Shown in pieces: positions 1-8,436 of a stretch of DNA of 35,161 nt; positions within the stretch are counted from its first letter, which is position 1, and the number at the start of each line of letters is the position of its first letter. This stretch comes from an uncultured Acetobacteraceae bacterium (GTDB lineage: Bacteria; Pseudomonadota; Alphaproteobacteria; Acetobacterales; Acetobacteraceae): positions 1 through 35,161 of the forward strand of contig CAIXEA010000072.1 of NCBI GenBank assembly GCA_903918315.1. The letters run 5' to 3'. The position numbers and the translations under genes are program-made. Under the pieces are notes generated by a model, which saw only the letters and a list, made by a program, of their open reading frames with translations, ran no database searches and was not told the origin of the DNA.

Positions 1-138
1 CGACTTCCAAGGCATCGCGGTGCTCCTTCACACCGAGACCCTAAAATGTGTCAGGAAGGTCTCCGAACACCTGTCAGGAATGTGTCCAGTCTAAACACTT
101 GTCCGGGCTACCTATCGCGGCAGGGTGCGGGCGGCGGT
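1..138. other. Left-edge non-coding stretch, possible IS remnant
   Basis: No convincing gene is visible here. Two near-identical 16-mers (49-64 and 72-87, 14 of 16 bases equal, both beginning TGTCAGGAA) lie 23 bases apart in direct orientation. Short repeated TGTCAGG-type motifs occur near the ends of some insertion sequences, so this may be the end of an element that begins left of the window. That is inference only, because no transposase residues can be read. A frame entering from the left edge stops at 92-94 and its translation is not recognisable. Confidence 0.3.
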
Positions 139-157
139 GGCCCGGACAAGCCGGGCC
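139..157. repeat. REP-like palindrome, copy 1
   Basis: A perfect 7-bp inverted repeat (GGCCCGG at 139-145, CCGGGCC at 151-157) with a 5-base loop, followed by ATGACG. The 13-mer at 151-163 recurs exactly at 8291-8303 inside another palindrome. Similar GC-rich palindromes carrying CGTCATGGCC are dispersed intergenic repeats in many alphaproteobacterial genomes. It sits downstream of the hydrolase gene stop at 295 and could also help end that transcript. Confidence 0.6.
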
Positions 158-294
158 ATGACGTTTTAGAAGTCCCTTTGTTTGGCTTACGAATTTTCGT
201 TGCCACGATGTGTGAACACGATAGGCAGGAGCCGTGCCATGACGAATGGGGGATGGGTCCAGGGTTTCGCCGGTTGGCATTCAAACCGCAAACC

Positions 295-2280
295 TTAAAA
301 ACCGGGCGCCTTGGCCTCGGCAACATACCGCGCCGCGTCCTCCGCCAGGAGCAGCCGATCGGCTACCAGGCGCTGCGCCGCTGCCGTGACCAGGGCGGCG
401 TAGCGGTCCCGGGTGCCGTAGCGGTCCAGCAGCGGCTTGCGCGGATCGCCGGGCGAACGATCCGCCGCGCTGCGGGCGAAAGCCAGGAAGCTGCCATCGC
501 GGTCGCATAGCTCGCCGGTGGGGAAGGGCGCTTTATAGAGATTGAAGCCGGTATGCGTGCCCAGGGGCGCCACGATATCGGGCAGCCGTAGCCCGCCGCG
601 GTCGTTGCCATCGGCGTCCACCGCCGGCACCAGCGCGACATAGGGCGAAGGCCCGGGCGCCGGATGCACCCAGTCCCCGGGCGGATCGATCCGGTTCGGC
701 GCCTCTGCCACGGTGAAACCGGGCAAAGCCGGGAATTGCAGCCGCTCCGCCGGGATCAGGGAGCCATCGGCGATCAGTGGGATGCGGCTGGCCGGGGCGG
801 GCCGCCCGGTCGTGATCCATTCGTCCAAGGCGACCAGCAAGGCGCGCACCGCCGGATAGGGGTCGTGGGGATTGCGGAGATTGACGCACGGACCCGGCGC
901 CGTGGTCGCGCCGTGGCGGCCGGTGTGCTGGCTGCCGGCGATCAGGAACAGCCGCGTGGTCGCGGGCAACGCCAGGTCGCGCGTGCCGGCCGGGTCGGTG
1001 GCCAGCAGAGCGGCGCCCTTCTGCCAGTATTCGGCGTCGGTATTCGTCTCGATCAGCAGCGGGTTGAAGCGGTCGTTGCGGAGCAGCGCGCCGGTTTTGC
1101 CCGACACCGGGTCCCGGCTCACCGCTGCCGAGAAGGGGAACGCATTCTCCGGCATGGCATGGTCTTCATGCTGGGTCCGGGTGCGGAAGGGTTGCGCGAA
1201 GGGGGCGTTCAGGAAGACCCCGCCGATCCCGGCGATATGGGACAGGATGCCGTCAAAGACCTTGTGGCTGGCTTCGTCCTGATTGAACCCGAATTTCACG
1301 AAGTCGCGCAGGAACCGGCCGCTTTGCGACACGCCAAACGCGATCGCGGCGCGGATCTGCCCGCCGGCCGGGTTGGCGGCGCCGGCGGCGTCCTTGGCGT
1401 TGGATTTGAGGAAGGCTGCCACATCGCGTTCGGCCGCGAAGCCAATGCCGCTGACCCAGGGGGATTTGGCCCGGTAGACGAGTTCGTAGATGACGCCCGG
1501 CGCGGGAACAGTGCCCTCCGGCCGGAGGATGATCGTGCGGCTATCCACGAATTCCCACTGCGCCGTCGGAACGACCGTCGGGGTGTCCGCGGCCCGCGCG
1601 CGCCGGGTCAGTTTGGAATCCGTCTGATCCAACGACGCCGCCTCGTAGCTGAGGCGAAAGCGGGTCACTGGCGCGCCCCGGGTGGCGGAGGCGAATTCGT
1701 CGCGAATATCCGCTTCGGTGTCCGCCAGGCTGGGGATCCGCAGGGTCATGCCGTTGTTGGACTTCGGCGAGTCCGGGTCCCAGCCCGCCCAGGCGATCGT
1801 GTAGCCGCGGCGGAACAGGAACCCGTCGCCGGCCTGCGCCGCGGTGGCGGGGTCGTTGGTGTCGTTTTGCGGCGTCGTGGTGTTCAGGCGGTTGGTCACC
1901 ACCTTGTTGCCGCGATTGAGCACGTCGAACAGAAGATGGTGATTGCCCTTGGCCGGATCTGCCGGCCGCAGCAGAAACAGGTCGGTTTCGTATTCCACCT
2001 TGCCGGCCGCGTTACGCGGGGCGCGATCCAGTCCCACAATGCCGCTATTGCGCGGATCCGCCGGGTCCAACTCCCCTTTCGCGATACCAATCACCCGCTC
2101 ATAAGGACCGGTGGCGCCAAACGCCTGCCCGGCGGCGAAGGGCTCGACCTTATCGATCCGCACGGTCGTGACGCGTCCGGCGGCCGGTGCCGCAAACAGC
2201 CCCGCGGCGATTGCCGCAAACAGCCCAGCGGCGGTTGCCGCAAACTGCAAAGTCTTCAGCAGGATCGTTGTCGGCTTCAT
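295..2280 (-). CDS. Secreted alpha/beta hydrolase (Abhydrolase_10-like)
   Basis: A 661-residue protein resembling the large alpha/beta hydrolase-domain family Pfam Abhydrolase_10, a group of mostly uncharacterised putative esterases. An N-terminal signal peptide covers about residues 1-34. Its hydrophobic core is built from a 24-bp DNA repeat, giving two AAGLFAA blocks. The nucleophile elbow is GVSQSGR at about 316-322, with Ser318 the likely nucleophile. The substrate is unknown. The start is supported by AGGGAAA upstream of the ATG. The gene diverges from the solute-binding protein gene across 142 bases, so the two may share regulation. Secretion to the periplasm is inferred from the signal peptide. 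Family membership is fairly sure, the specific reaction is not. Confidence 0.85.
   Translation of the reverse strand: MKPTTILLKTLQFAATAAGLFAAIAAGLFAAPAAGRVTTVRIDKVEPFAAGQAFGATGPYERVIGIAKGELDPADPRNSGIVGLDRAPRNAAGKVEYETDLFLLRPADPAKGNHHLLFDVLNRGNKVVTNRLNTTTPQNDTNDPATAAQAGDGFLFRRGYTIAWAGWDPDSPKSNNGMTLRIPSLADTEADIRDEFASATRGAPVTRFRLSYEAASLDQTDSKLTRRARAADTPTVVPTAQWEFVDSRTIILRPEGTVPAPGVIYELVYRAKSPWVSGIGFAAERDVAAFLKSNAKDAAGAANPAGGQIRAAIAFGVSQSGRFLRDFVKFGFNQDEASHKVFDGILSHIAGIGGVFLNAPFAQPFRTRTQHEDHAMPENAFPFSAAVSRDPVSGKTGALLRNDRFNPLLIETNTDAEYWQKGAALLATDPAGTRDLALPATTRLFLIAGSQHTGRHGATTAPGPCVNLRNPHDPYPAVRALLVALDEWITTGRPAPASRIPLIADGSLIPAERLQFPALPGFTVAEAPNRIDPPGDWVHPAPGPSPYVALVPAVDADGNDRGGLRLPDIVAPLGTHTGFNLYKAPFPTGELCDRDGSFLAFARSAADRSPGDPRKPLLDRYGTRDRYAALVTAAAQRLVADRLLLAEDAARYVAEAKAPGF
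2189..2248. repeat. 24-bp tandem repeat in a signal-peptide coding region
   Basis: Units at 2189-2212 and 2213-2236 differ at only two positions, and a partial third unit follows at 2237-2248. The repeat is a multiple of three, so copy-number change would lengthen or shorten the hydrophobic core of the signal peptide by eight residues without breaking the frame. Confidence 0.85.
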
Positions 2281-2422
2281 CGCGTTTCCCTGGCGGCCAG
2301 TCAGGCGGTTCTAAACCAGAAATCCGATCCGCGCGCTATTGCCGGGATTTCTTGCTTTCCCGTGGCGAATGCCGCCACCCTCCGGCTGGACCGGGGACAA
2401 CCCGGCAAGAGGGAGGTTGGTC

Positions 2423-4015
2423 ATGCCCAAAGGGTTCGTCCGGGCCGCGATGGTGGCGGTCTTTCTACTGGCCGGGGCTGGCGCGGCTTGGGCGCAAAAG
2501 CACGGCGGCACGCTGGTTGTTTCGCATATCGACACGCCGCCCAGCCCCTCGATCCAGGAGGAAGGCACCGCTTCGGTCGTGATCCCCTTCATGTCGCTCT
2601 TCAACAATCTCGTCATGTTCGATCAGCACGCGCCCCGGCACAGCCTGGACACCATCGTGCCTGAACTGGCCACGCGCTGGAGCTGGAGCAAGGACGGCAC
2701 CGAGCTGACCTTCGCACTGCGCGACGGCGTCAAATGGCATGATGGCAAGCCGTTCACCGCGGCGGATGTCAAATGCACCTGGGACATGGTGTCCGGTCTG
2801 GCGCCGGGCAAAATCCGCAAGAGCCCCCGCAAGGCCTGGTTCACCAACCTGCGCGCGATCACCGTCGCCGGCCCCCACGCGGTGACGTTTCATCTGCACC
2901 GGCGCCAGCCCTCGTTCATCGCGCTGCTGGCATCGGGCTGGTCGCCGGTTTACCCCTGCCACGTGCCCTCGGCCGACATGCGCACCAGGCCCATCGGCAC
3001 CGGACCGTTCCGCTTCGTGGAATACCGGCTGAATGAGATCATCCGCCTCGAACGCAACCCCGATTATTGGAAGAAGGGGCTGCCTTATCTGGACGCGATC
3101 GAATTCCGCATCGTGCCCAACCGGTCCACCCGCATGCTGGGATTCTATGCTGGCACATTCGACATGACCTATCCCACCGACGTGACGGTGCCGTTGATGA
3201 AAGATATCAAAACCCAGGCACCCCAGGCGCAATGCGTGATGCGCCGGACCAATGTCGATACCAACCTGATCATCAATCGCGACGCGCCGCCGTTCGACAA
3301 TCCCGAAATCCGGCGCGCGCTGGCGCTGGCGCTCGACCGCAAATCCTTCAACGACATCCTCAATGAAGGCCAAGGGCGGATCGGTGCGGCGATGCTGCCC
3401 CCGCCGGAGGGGGTTTGGGGCATGCCGGATGCGGTGCTGGAAACCCTGTTCGGCTATGGGTCCGATGTCGCGAAAAACCGCGAAGCGGCGCGCGCCATCA
3501 TGCGGACCCAGGGCTATGGGCCGGACCGCATGCTGCAGACCAAAATCTTCACCCGCGACATCAATAATTTCCGCGATCCGGCGCTGATTCTGAACGATCA
3601 GCTGAAACAGATCTATATCAACGCGGAACTGGATGTCGTCGATACCCCGCAATATTACAGCCGGGTGTTCAAGAAGGATTACGCGATCGGTCTGAACCTG
3701 ACCGGCAGCGCGTTGGATGATCCGGATCAGAATTTCTATGAGAACTACGCCTGCGGCTCGCTGCGCAACTATACCGGATATTGCAACAAGGCCCTTGAAG
3801 CCGATTTCGATGCTCAGTCGATGGAGGCCGATCCGGTGAAACGCAAGGCGATGGTGTGGGATATCGAGAGGAAACTGGCCGACGACGTGGTCCGCCCGAT
3901 CATCTTCCACGATGTCGCCGCGGCCTGCTGGCAGCCCTATGTGAAGAACCTCACGATCATGGTGAACAGCATTTATAACGGCTGGCGGTGGGAAGATCTC
4001 TGGCTGGATCGATGA
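2423..4015 (+). CDS. Peptide/nickel-type ABC transporter substrate-binding protein (SBP_bac_5 family)
   Basis: 530 residues, typical length for DppA/OppA-like periplasmic binding proteins (family 5). The first 25 or so residues form a signal peptide ending near AAWAQ. The following text, with GGTLVVS, an alternation of charged and aromatic blocks, GTGPFRFVEY and NPDYWKKGLPYLD, is characteristic of the family. I chose the ATG at 2423 because GAGGGAGG lies just upstream and the signal peptide begins there. An in-frame ATG at 2339 would add 28 unlikely residues. No permease or ATPase gene is adjacent, so it is an orphan binding protein that must use a transporter encoded elsewhere. The ligand cannot be predicted; peptides, opines or other amine compounds are possible. 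Confidence 0.88.
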   Translation: MPKGFVRAAMVAVFLLAGAGAAWAQKHGGTLVVSHIDTPPSPSIQEEGTASVVIPFMSLFNNLVMFDQHAPRHSLDTIVPELATRWSWSKDGTELTFALRDGVKWHDGKPFTAADVKCTWDMVSGLAPGKIRKSPRKAWFTNLRAITVAGPHAVTFHLHRRQPSFIALLASGWSPVYPCHVPSADMRTRPIGTGPFRFVEYRLNEIIRLERNPDYWKKGLPYLDAIEFRIVPNRSTRMLGFYAGTFDMTYPTDVTVPLMKDIKTQAPQAQCVMRRTNVDTNLIINRDAPPFDNPEIRRALALALDRKSFNDILNEGQGRIGAAMLPPPEGVWGMPDAVLETLFGYGSDVAKNREAARAIMRTQGYGPDRMLQTKIFTRDINNFRDPALILNDQLKQIYINAELDVVDTPQYYSRVFKKDYAIGLNLTGSALDDPDQNFYENYACGSLRNYTGYCNKALEADFDAQSMEADPVKRKAMVWDIERKLADDVVRPIIFHDVAAACWQPYVKNLTIMVNSIYNGWRWEDLWLDR

Positions 4016-4023
4016 GGGCACGA

Positions 4024-4079
4024 CGCGGAGAAAGCGTCACCTCGCATCCGCAAGGATCATGTCCGACGCTTTCTCCGCG
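4024..4079. terminator. 15-bp perfect inverted repeat at a convergent gene junction
   Basis: The arms at 4024-4038 and 4065-4079 are perfectly complementary over 15 bases with a 26-base loop. The right arm lies inside the 3' end of the GMC oxidoreductase gene and the left arm just beyond its stop. Position between converging genes suggests bidirectional termination or transcript 3'-end protection. There is no T-tract on either side, so an intrinsic terminator is not certain. Confidence 0.5.
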
Positions 4080-5653
4080 ATCATGATCGTTGGCGCGTTG
4101 GTATTGCCCGCGATGATCGCGGGCATCACCGAGGCATCCACCACCCGCAGGCCCGCCAGCCCATGCACCTGAAGCCGCGCGTCCACGACCGCCTGCGGGC
4201 CCTGTCCCATGCCGCAGCTGCCGACGGGATGGAGGTTGGAAACGCCGCGATTGCGGATATCGGCGATCATCTCCGCCTCGGTTCGCACGTTCACGCCGGG
4301 CGCGGTCTCCTCCACGATCAGCTTCTGCATGGCCTGCTGGCGCACGATGCTGCGGGCCGCCCGCATGCCGGCGATCAGCGCCTGGAGGTCGTAATCCGAT
4401 TTCAGGAAGTTGAACCGGATCTCCGGCGGCGCCAGCGGATCGGGGCTTTTCAGCCGCACGCTGCCCCGCCCATCCGGGCGCAGATGCACCGGGCTGATGG
4501 AAATCCCAGGATGCGGGTGGGAGATGATGCCGTCGCGGGTGCGGTCGATCGTGCTCCAGGCGGAGATATTGAGCTGGATGTCCGGCCGTTCCAGCCGCTT
4601 ATCGCTGCGGATCAGCGCGCCGATATACATGCCGTTGCCCGACATGGGGCCGCTTTTCAGGAACACGTATTTCGCCCCCGCGATCATGCGGTCGACGAAG
4701 CTGTACTGCAACGAGTTCAGCGACAGATTGCGCGAGATTTTATAGGTGCAATAGGTGTTGAAATGATCCTGCAGGTTCGATCCCACGCCCGGCAGATCAT
4801 GCACGACCGCAACCCCCATGTCGTGCAGATGCGCGGCGGGCCCGACGCCGGACAGCTGTAGCAGCTGCGGGGAGCCATAGGCCCCCCCGGAGACGATCAC
4901 CTCCCGCCCCGCTTGGGCGGTCATCAGGCCATTCGCGGTCAGATATTCCACGCCGGTGGCGCGTTTGCCGTCGAACAGGACCCGGGTCGCGTGCACCCGG
5001 GTTTTGATGGTCAGATTGGGCCGCTTCTTCGCCGCCGTCAGATAGGCGGCCGCCGTGCTCCAGCGGCGCTTGTCCTTGGTGGTCGTCTGGTAATAGCCGC
5101 AGCCTTCCTGGGTGGCGCCGTTGAAATCGGGGTTGTAGGGGATGCCGGCCTGCTGACAGGCGGCCAGCAGCGCCTCGGCGATTTCCCATTTGTAGGGCTG
5201 GTTCGACACCCGCAGCGGTCCGCCCGCGCCATGGAATTCATTGGCGCCGTTCTCGTTGTCCTCCGCCTTGCGGAAATAGGGCAGCACGGATTCGTAGTCC
5301 CAGCCTTCATTGCCGAGCTGCCGCCAATGATCGTAATCGGCGCCGGTGCCGCGCATGTAGATCATGCCGTTGATGGAGCTGGTGCCGCCGAGAACCTTGC
5401 CCCGCGGCTGGTACAAGGTGCGGTCATTGAGTTCTGTTTCCGGCTCACTCTCGAAGCGCCAGTTCACCCTCGGGTCGACGAAGGTCTTCGCGTAGCCCAT
5501 CGGGGTATGGATCCAGAAGCTCTTGTCTTCCCCGCCCGCTTCCAGCAGCAGCACGCGATAGCGGCCGTTTTCGGTCAGCCGCGCCGCCAGCACGCAGCCG
5601 GCGGAACCGGCCCCGGTGACGATGTAGTCATAGGTGTTCGCATCCGCGGCCAT
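4037..5653 (-). CDS. GMC family oxidoreductase (choline dehydrogenase-like)
   Basis: A 538-residue FAD-dependent alcohol dehydrogenase/oxidase of the glucose-methanol-choline family. The N-terminal FAD-binding motif GAGSAG is at residues 14-19, followed by EAGG at the ribose-binding strand. The GMC signature PRGKVLGGTSSING is present, and the C-terminal block has catalytic His475 (HPVGSCGMG) and Asn517 (AGNTNAPT). It oxidises an alcohol to an aldehyde. Choline is possible, but no betaine-aldehyde dehydrogenase or BetI gene is nearby, so I do not assign betA. The start at 5653 is supported by GGAG upstream and by beginning just before the FAD motif; the longer open frame would run through the divergent MBL gene. 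It converges on the solute-binding protein gene. Confidence 0.9.
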   Translation of the reverse strand: MAADANTYDYIVTGAGSAGCVLAARLTENGRYRVLLLEAGGEDKSFWIHTPMGYAKTFVDPRVNWRFESEPETELNDRTLYQPRGKVLGGTSSINGMIYMRGTGADYDHWRQLGNEGWDYESVLPYFRKAEDNENGANEFHGAGGPLRVSNQPYKWEIAEALLAACQQAGIPYNPDFNGATQEGCGYYQTTTKDKRRWSTAAAYLTAAKKRPNLTIKTRVHATRVLFDGKRATGVEYLTANGLMTAQAGREVIVSGGAYGSPQLLQLSGVGPAAHLHDMGVAVVHDLPGVGSNLQDHFNTYCTYKISRNLSLNSLQYSFVDRMIAGAKYVFLKSGPMSGNGMYIGALIRSDKRLERPDIQLNISAWSTIDRTRDGIISHPHPGISISPVHLRPDGRGSVRLKSPDPLAPPEIRFNFLKSDYDLQALIAGMRAARSIVRQQAMQKLIVEETAPGVNVRTEAEMIADIRNRGVSNLHPVGSCGMGQGPQAVVDARLQVHGLAGLRVVDASVMPAIIAGNTNAPTIMIAEKASDMILADAR

Positions 5654-5789
5654 GATTCGCTCCAACCCCCCGTGTGTCCCGCAAAGCATTGAACGGACGG
5701 CTGTGCGGCACAAGGTGGTATGCCCGCCAGGCAAGCAGGCCTGGCCAGCCCGCGCTGGGCTTTCGCGGCCGGGCCTGTATGATGCGGCA
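5654..5789. promoter_or_regulatory. Divergent intergenic region between GMC oxidoreductase and MBL hydrolase
   Basis: 136 bases separate the two divergent start codons, so promoters for both genes should lie here. A 7-bp inverted repeat (GCCAGGC at 5726-5732, GCCTGGC at 5739-5745) is a possible operator. No clear -35/-10 pair was identified. Confidence 0.3.
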
Positions 5790-6827
5790 ATGCAACACGA
5801 ACAGACCCTGACCCTCCCTTTCCCCCACCCCCCCGCATTCGGGGAGGCGACGGAAGTCGCCCCGGGCGTGTTATGGGTCCGCCTCAAGCTGCCGTTTCAG
5901 CTGAATCACATCAATATCTACCTCATCGAGGATCATGGTGGCTGGCTGGTGCTCGACACCGGGCTTGATACCGACGATTGCCGCAATGGCTGGGATGCGC
6001 TGCTGGGCGGGCCGCTGAAGGGACAGACCCTGGGGTCGATGCTGGTCACCCATTTCCATCCCGATCATGTCGGCCTGGCCGGCTGGCTGCACGAACGGTT
6101 TGGCCTGCCGCTGCGCATGCCGCGTACCGAATATCTGTTCAGCGTCACCGCCCGCATGGGCACCGGGGATATGACCGGGGAGCATCATCGCGCGTTCTAC
6201 CTCCGCCATGGTCTGTCGCGGGAAAACACCGATGCGGTGCTGGGCCGGGGGCATCACTACCTGCGCCTGACGACCGGCGTGCCGCCGAGCTACAGCCGGA
6301 TCAAGGCCGGCGACACGGTGCCGGTGGGCGGGCGGGATTTTCAGGTGCTGACCGGGGGCGGTCATGCGCTGGAACAGGCGATGCTCTATCGGCCCAACGA
6401 CCGTCTGTTTTTCGCGGCGGATCAGGTGATTGCGCGGATCTCTCCCAATGTTGGGGTGCATCCGGTGGAGCCGGACGAAAATCCGCTCGGGCAGTATCTG
6501 GACTCACTGCGCCAGTTGCGGGCCACGGTGGCCGGTGATGTGCTGGTCCTGCCAGGACATGGCCTGCCGTTTTACGGATTGCATACCCGGATCGACGAAC
6601 TGCTGGCGCATCACGAACAACGCTGCGGCGCGATCGTGACCGCGGCATCCGATCGTCCCCTGTCGGTCGCCGAACTGGTTCCGTGTCTGTTTGAACGGGC
6701 GCTGGATGCGCACCAGACCGGCTTCGCGTTCGGGGAGGTGCTGGCCCATGTGAACTATATGCTCGCCGATGGCGCGCTGCGGTTGGACAGCGACGCCGGG
6801 GGCGTGCACCGGTATCGGGGCCGGTAA
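5790..6827 (+). CDS. MBL-fold metallo-hydrolase (LACTB2/glyoxalase II-like)
   Basis: 345 residues. The metallo-beta-lactamase zinc motif THFHPDH is at residues 87-93, followed in order by a downstream metal-binding His (GGHALEQ), Asp (FAADQV) and a further His (LPGHG). About 70 C-terminal residues form a helical/winged-helix-like tail as in LACTB2-type enzymes. Family members hydrolyse thioesters, lactones or nucleic acids, and the substrate here is unknown. The ATG at 5790 fits the usual start of the fold; longer frames extend upstream into the divergent GMC gene and lack family-like sequence. It converges on the TPR gene with only 37 bases between the stop codons. Confidence 0.88.
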   Translation: MQHEQTLTLPFPHPPAFGEATEVAPGVLWVRLKLPFQLNHINIYLIEDHGGWLVLDTGLDTDDCRNGWDALLGGPLKGQTLGSMLVTHFHPDHVGLAGWLHERFGLPLRMPRTEYLFSVTARMGTGDMTGEHHRAFYLRHGLSRENTDAVLGRGHHYLRLTTGVPPSYSRIKAGDTVPVGGRDFQVLTGGGHALEQAMLYRPNDRLFFAADQVIARISPNVGVHPVEPDENPLGQYLDSLRQLRATVAGDVLVLPGHGLPFYGLHTRIDELLAHHEQRCGAIVTAASDRPLSVAELVPCLFERALDAHQTGFAFGEVLAHVNYMLADGALRLDSDAGGVHRYRGR

Positions 6828-6864
6828 GTCGGGGCTGGACCGCATTTCCGGTCATCCCGCCCTC

Positions 6865-8170
6865 TTACGGCCCAGCGGCCAGACGGCGCAGGCGCTGGGC
6901 CGCCACTGTCCGGTGCTCGTCCAGCGTCAGAGCCTGTGCATAATCGGCGATCGCTTCCCCGACGTGATGGAGCGATTCCTGAATCATCCCCCGGATCTCG
7001 AGGTACTGCGCATCCCAGGGGGCAGCGGAGATGGCCTTGTCTACATCCAGCATGGCCTTGGTATCATCGCCTCGTTGGTGATAGGCCCAGCCGCGGCGCA
7101 CGTAGAATTCCGCGCGATCGGGCTGTAGCTCGCTGGCTTTCGTGTAATCCGCGATCGCGAGGTCGATTTTTCCGGTGCCATGATAGGTCAGGCCGCGGCT
7201 GTAATAGAGCCGCGCCTCGGTTGGTTTCTTTTCGATACCTTTTGTCAGACTGTTAATTGCTTGTAAGAAAAATCCCCGCTGCGCCAGGACGCTGCCCAGC
7301 GCGTCGCTCGCCGCGGAGGCATCGGGCTTCAGCTCCAGCTCTTTGGTGAAATCAGCGATCGCCAGATCCAGCATGCCTTTGCGCACGTAGATCAGGGCGC
7401 GCTCGTGATACAGATCCGGCCGGTTCTGCGCGGCCGTGATCGCGGCGGACCAGGCGCCCAGCGCGTCGCCGTCCCGCCCGAGCCGCAGGAGCAGCGCGGC
7501 CCGGGCGAGATAGGCGTCCACGTCCTTGGGGGCGGCTTCAATCGCCCGTTCATAATCCCGCAGCGCCTGATCGGTGGCGCCGGCGCGATCGAAAATCAGG
7601 GCGCGCGCGCCAGGTCGCCGCGTCCTGCGGCCAATGTTCCAGAACATTGCTGTAATCACCGATGGCCTCCTCGAACAGGCTCTTGTCGGCGAAGGCCGCG
7701 CCGCGGGCGAGCCGGGCGTCAATGAAATCCGGTTGCAGGACAATCGCTTTGTTGAAGTCACGGATCGCCAGATCGAACTGTCCGGCCCGCTGATAGGCGC
7801 GGCCGCGCCCGAGCCAGAGCACCGGGTTGGCCGGGCGGATCACCAGGGCCGCTGACCAGTCGGCCAGTGCCTGGTCCGGCAGGTTGGCCGCCAGATAGGC
7901 CTGAGCGCGATGGTCCAGGGCCAAAACCCGCCGACCGTCCAGCAGCACGAAGGCATCCAGGATCAACGAACACCCATTGATCGCCACCGCCGGGTCCTTC
8001 GATCGGCAGAGGCTGTCGTTGCGAAAGATCATGTAGACCCAAAGCAGCACAACCGCGGCCAGGGTCGCGGAAAAGGCCGTCCAGGCAACCAGAATTCCGC
8101 GCGTACGCGTGACCTGCGGAAGTTCGAGCTTCATCCGCTTGGGGGCGGAGCGCTTGGGCTTCACGGCCAT
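6865..8170 (-). pseudogene. Membrane-anchored TPR protein, split by a frameshift
   Basis: Two overlapping frames together encode one TPR protein of about 435 residues. The N-terminal part (from ATG at 8170) has a basic cytoplasmic segment, one transmembrane helix at about residues 25-47, then TPR units. The C-terminal part continues in another frame to the stop at 6865 with about six more TPRs. Continuity breaks at the tract of five GC dinucleotides at 7601-7610. Adding one GC unit would join the frames exactly, reading from the block ending TWRAR into ALIFDRAG. TPR arrays bind other proteins; the partner is unknown. Either a real frame-shift mutation, a switchable tract or a sequencing error. 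The 8170 start lacks a clear Shine-Dalgarno sequence; a TTG at 8179 is the alternative. Confidence 0.85.
7601..7610. repeat. (GC)5 dinucleotide tract at the TPR frameshift
   Basis: Five GC repeats lie exactly where the reading frame of the TPR gene changes. Loss of one two-base unit by slippage explains the break without any other change. Confidence 0.75.
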
Positions 8171-8436
8171 CGGCAGCAATCGCGCACGGGCTTGAGCATC
8201 CCCTTGTGGTATCCCGATTCATGGTATCCCGGGCCGGCTCCCCGATGAATAGCCAGATCACTGATTCTTGCTCTATTAGTCATGGCCTGTCCGGGCCATG
8301 ACGGGTGGAGCATAAGGCGGTTGGCATGACTGCTCAGTTCGGTCAAAAAACTGCCACGGCATGGGATATTTTGCACCTCACGATAAATTGACTGTGCAGA
8401 AATGTCGTGCGCGATTCAACCGTAAGCGGCTACGCA
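8171..8436. other. 266-base intergenic region with repeats
   Basis: No gene is supported. It holds a direct repeat of TGGTATCCCG (8207-8216 and 8222-8231) and the second REP-like palindrome at 8279-8302. An AT-rich patch (about 8255-8280) may contain the promoter of the minus-strand TPR gene. An A6 run at 8345-8350 reads as T6 for transcription leaving scpB and follows a weak GC-rich palindrome, so it might be a poor terminator. Confidence 0.5.
8279..8302. repeat. REP-like palindrome, copy 2
   Basis: A perfect 9-bp inverted repeat, GTCATGGCC and GGCCATGAC, with a 6-base loop. It shares the 13-mer CCGGGCCATGACG with the copy at 151-163 in the same orientation, which marks both as members of one dispersed repeat family. 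Confidence 0.65.

Noticed and set aside
664..2664. 666-residue open frame opposite the alpha/beta hydrolase gene
   Set aside because: High GC removes stop codons from antisense frames. The translation is Arg/Gly/Val-rich with no fold features, and the opposite strand encodes a recognisable family.
4037..5653. Assignment of the GMC oxidoreductase as betA
   Set aside because: No betB, betI or choline transporter gene is adjacent, and GMC substrate cannot be read from motifs alone.
7590..7625. Programmed ribosomal frameshift in the TPR gene
   Set aside because: There is no slippery heptamer or downstream structure, and a GC-unit loss explains the break more simply.
8339..8362. Intrinsic terminator after scpB (T6 on the minus strand)
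   Set aside because: The preceding palindrome is only about 4 bp with almost no loop, too weak to call.
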